This document shows, one piece after another, positions 62,481-64,000 of a DNA stretch of 64,000 bases. Below the pieces are notes generated by a model, which saw only the letters and a program-made list of their open reading frames with translations, was not told where the DNA came from and did not search any database. Position 1 is the stretch's first letter. Every line of letters begins with the position of its first letter. The stretch is from PALSA-188 sp963720075 (GTDB lineage: Bacteria > Acidobacteriota > Terriglobia > Terriglobales > Acidobacteriaceae): assembly GCA_963720075.1 (NCBI GenBank), contig CAVREG010000019.1:1054001-1118000 (forward strand). The letters are read 5' to 3'. The position numbers and the translations under genes were made by a program.

Positions 62481-63315
62481 ACTTCGCCACCTGTGTTGTA
62501 ACTGTCCCTATGTCTCGTTTTCAGCAAAAACTTTTCTCCATCTATTATTATGCTCCATCCTTCGTCCGTACTGATTGGAGTGTCGACTTGGGCATAGTGT
62601 AGTCGACGGTGACAATTTGCGCACACTACTATGACGTATTCCGGGTCGAGGCATTCGGGAGGCGGATCGGCAGCGAGATGAAAAAGATGATGCACTTCGC
62701 AATAGCGCTTACCATCCCGTTTCAAGAATCCGGTTAACCCACAAATTTGGCAAGAGTCACCTCGCGATTGCTTCACATTGTTAGTAATAAAGCTTGGTCG
62801 TTCGTAAGACTCGATGACGTGTCTAATCCGTCGTAGGGTTGAAGGGCTTCGGCTGCCAAGGCCAGAATTTAAGGACCTCAGCTCACGCTGAAGAGATTCC
62901 GTTAACGATTCCTGCGAAGGAAGTAGGGAATCGTCGATGGACCGAACACCCCCCATCGCCGTGATAGCCCGGAATAATTCGCCAGTAATTCGTCGGACGC
63001 TGTTTCGCATCGTTTTTGCGTCCTCATGTTCCGCCACTTGTGGTCGAGTAAAAGTCGACATGTACGGGAAACTCTTCGTAATTCGAAAACTTCCGCGTAT
63101 GCATGGCCGACGTCTTCTGTGTCATCGTAAACTGACGACACCTCTCCCGTCCCAAAGTACACCTGTTTCCCCCCTTCCCGTGGCTCATAATAAACGAAGT
63201 ATGAAGGTAATTCGGAGAACGCTTTAAGATACCTGTTCGGGAAATGATATAACCTGCCGACGACATCTTTGTAGCCGGAGCCTTCTCGGTATTGGTTAAG
63301 CGCAAGATGGCTCAT
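62477..63315 (-). pseudogene. HNH endonuclease, gene interrupted by two +1 shifts
   Basis: The product is spread over three frames. The first (from 63315) gives KDVVGRLYHFPNRYLKAFSELP, then SYFVYYEPREGGKQVYFGTG and EVSSVYDDTEDVGHAYAEV. Removing one T from the TTTT run at 63086-63089 gives AEVSNYEEFPVHVDF; removing one from the run at 63050-63053 gives VDFTRPQVAEHEDAKTMRN and so on. The last frame (63061 to 62477) carries the HNH with zinc ligands: CQICG, RYCEVHHLFHLA, VIVVCANCHRRLHYA. Whole, it would be about 280 residues: an N-terminal DNA- or modified-base-binding module and a C-terminal HNH nuclease. The shifts may be real, sequencing errors or slippery sites. Confidence 0.8.
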
Positions 63316-63382
63316 TTATTCTTCCTGGACTTGTGCGGTTCGATCTCGCGTAAAAGCTGAAACGAATATGACATCTTCAGAT

Positions 63383-63814
63383 TTACCGTTTTCTTGCCCG
63401 ATTCCGAAGTCGGGATTCGATTATAAGTAGGTGCTTTGCCCTCATTAAAGGATCTTTCAGTTCACACTCCCGGATTCTGAGTACACTCCATCCTGAAGCC
63501 CGGAGTTGCCGCGAAACGCGAATGTCGCGGTGGAGATTGACTATAATTTTATTTTGCCAGAATTCAACGTTTGACTTCGAAGCTTTAAGGCACCGCTGGC
63601 ACCCATGCCAAAAGCACCCGTCTACGAAAACCGCAAGTAGCGTGTCGACGAATACAAAGTCCGGGCGACCAGGCAAGTCCAACCCGTGCATCTGCCATCC
63701 TGCAATGCCTCGCTGCACAAGTAGGGCTCGCAGTCGCCTCTCCGTAGTGCGACCGTGCCGCGGCTTTACTAGCGACATGATCCGGGACCGAGCCTGAGGT
63801 GTAACCCTGTCCAT
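63383..63814 (-). CDS. vsr: Very short patch repair (Vsr) endonuclease
   Basis: This protein of about 143 residues nicks DNA at T:G mismatches left by deamination of 5-methylcytosine. Family segments are TPQARSRIMSLVKPRHGRTTERRLRALL, LPGRPDFVFVDTLLAVFVDGCFWHGCQRC (catalytic Asp and zinc-site region), NVEFWQNKIIVNLHRDIRVSRQLRASGWSVLRIRECEL. The open frame starts 84 bases earlier, but MDRVTPQARSRIMS is the normal family start and the extension would run towards the divergent methyltransferase. It pairs with that gene, 56 bases away. Confidence 0.92.
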   Translation of the reverse strand: MDRVTPQARSRIMSLVKPRHGRTTERRLRALLVQRGIAGWQMHGLDLPGRPDFVFVDTLLAVFVDGCFWHGCQRCLKASKSNVEFWQNKIIVNLHRDIRVSRQLRASGWSVLRIRECELKDPLMRAKHLLIIESRLRNRARKR

Positions 63815-63870
63815 AAAAGCATGAGGATTCAATCGCTTGAGAGTATAATCTGTGCGTTGCAACGATTTAA

Positions 63871-64000
63871 ATGGCCTTTTCGGCGAATCCAATCGCAATT
63901 GATATTTTCTGCGGCGCTGGCGGTCTCTCGTTAGGTTTTCATCAGGCCGGTTTTAAAGTGATAGGCAGCTTCGATGCTGATCCAATCCACGTCAAGACTT
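63871..64000 (+). CDS. C5-cytosine DNA methyltransferase, N-terminal part
   Basis: Only the first 43 residues are in the window. They contain motif I, IAIDIFCGAGGLSLGFHQAG, with the SAM-binding FxGxG, then FKVIGSFDADPIHVKT, the motif II region. This is a Dcm/HsdM-free type II methyltransferase start. It is divergent from vsr, the usual partner for repair of its deaminated sites. The gene continues beyond the window. Confidence 0.95.
   Translation, partial: MAFSANPIAIDIFCGAGGLSLGFHQAGFKVIGSFDADPIHVKT

Larger units (their letters stand above)
48463..64000. mobile_element. Integrated element, one end at the tRNA fragment, other end beyond the window
   Basis: The stretch begins at a split tRNA and carries recombinases 1.1-5.4 kb inside it, then hypothetical genes, degraded fragments and restriction-type genes, with visibly lower GC than the first 48 kb. 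No second copy of the tRNA core appears before 64000. Which recombinase integrates the element is not shown by the sequence. Confidence 0.75.

Noticed and set aside
62902..63060. Independent gene running on in the first HNH frame past 63085
   Set aside because: The sequence after AEV in that frame loses family-like character, while single-base removals at two T runs restore a continuous HNH protein.

Overview
The window reads as a chromosomal segment of an Acidobacteriota bacterium, probably class Terriglobia. The clearest marker is a 941-residue VWFA-related protein of the type named for Acidobacteria (45513-48338). The moderately high GC, the dispersed GC-rich palindromic repeats between genes, the split glycine decarboxylase and the BamA-Skp outer membrane pair fit that placement. 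Genus cannot be told from the sequence alone.

Positions 1-48460 look like core chromosome. In order they hold: the end of an RND efflux pump; a diadenylate-cyclase-like protein; a DHA2 drug exporter followed by its likely TetR repressor; an operon of a cNMP-binding sensor kinase and a receiver/glutaredoxin-like/thioredoxin-reductase-like fusion; a metallophosphoesterase; tRNA-Arg(CCG); a HIT hydrolase; ligA; a peroxiredoxin; a 3-methyladenine glycosylase; panB and panC; a divergent sugar-acid locus (SDR and Tat-type aldo/keto reductase on one side, KDG kinase and KDPG aldolase on the other); the glycine cleavage operon gcvT-gcvH-(small membrane protein)-gcvPA-gcvPB; a DsbA-like protein; RNase P RNA; a TetR regulator with a promoter-operator palindrome; two MacB-type permeases without an ATPase; two convergent GT21 glycosyltransferases and a GT39 enzyme; a hybrid kinase; bamA and an OmpH/Skp chaperone with a clear terminator; a molybdopterin oxidoreductase; and the VWFA protein.

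At 48463-48507 lies the 3' half of a CAU-anticodon tRNA (Met/Ile type), cut exactly at the anticodon loop. This marks one end of an integrated element that fills the rest of the window and continues past 64000. Its cargo differs from the core: a small tyrosine/dual-specificity phosphatase; two tandem paralogous large serine recombinases that carry what looks like a homing-endonuclease-associated repeat where a zinc ribbon is normally found; a resolvase; a Crp/Fnr regulator; a HEPN-like protein; an inactivated M48-like secreted protein; a HipA-like kinase with a convergent DUF3037 partner; a stand-alone histidine kinase; and, at the far end, a restriction-modification-like cluster of HNH nuclease (broken by two +1 shifts), a coupled 56-residue protein, Vsr endonuclease and a C5-cytosine methyltransferase. 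The region reads as a mobile defence island.

The observations most worth a second look are the tRNA-fragment boundary with the unusual recombinase pair, the HipA-like/DUF3037 pair, the frameshifted HNH with its hidden small partner, the redox-dead REC-Grx-TrxR fusion, and a palindromic repeat inserted in frame in the molybdopterin oxidoreductase.
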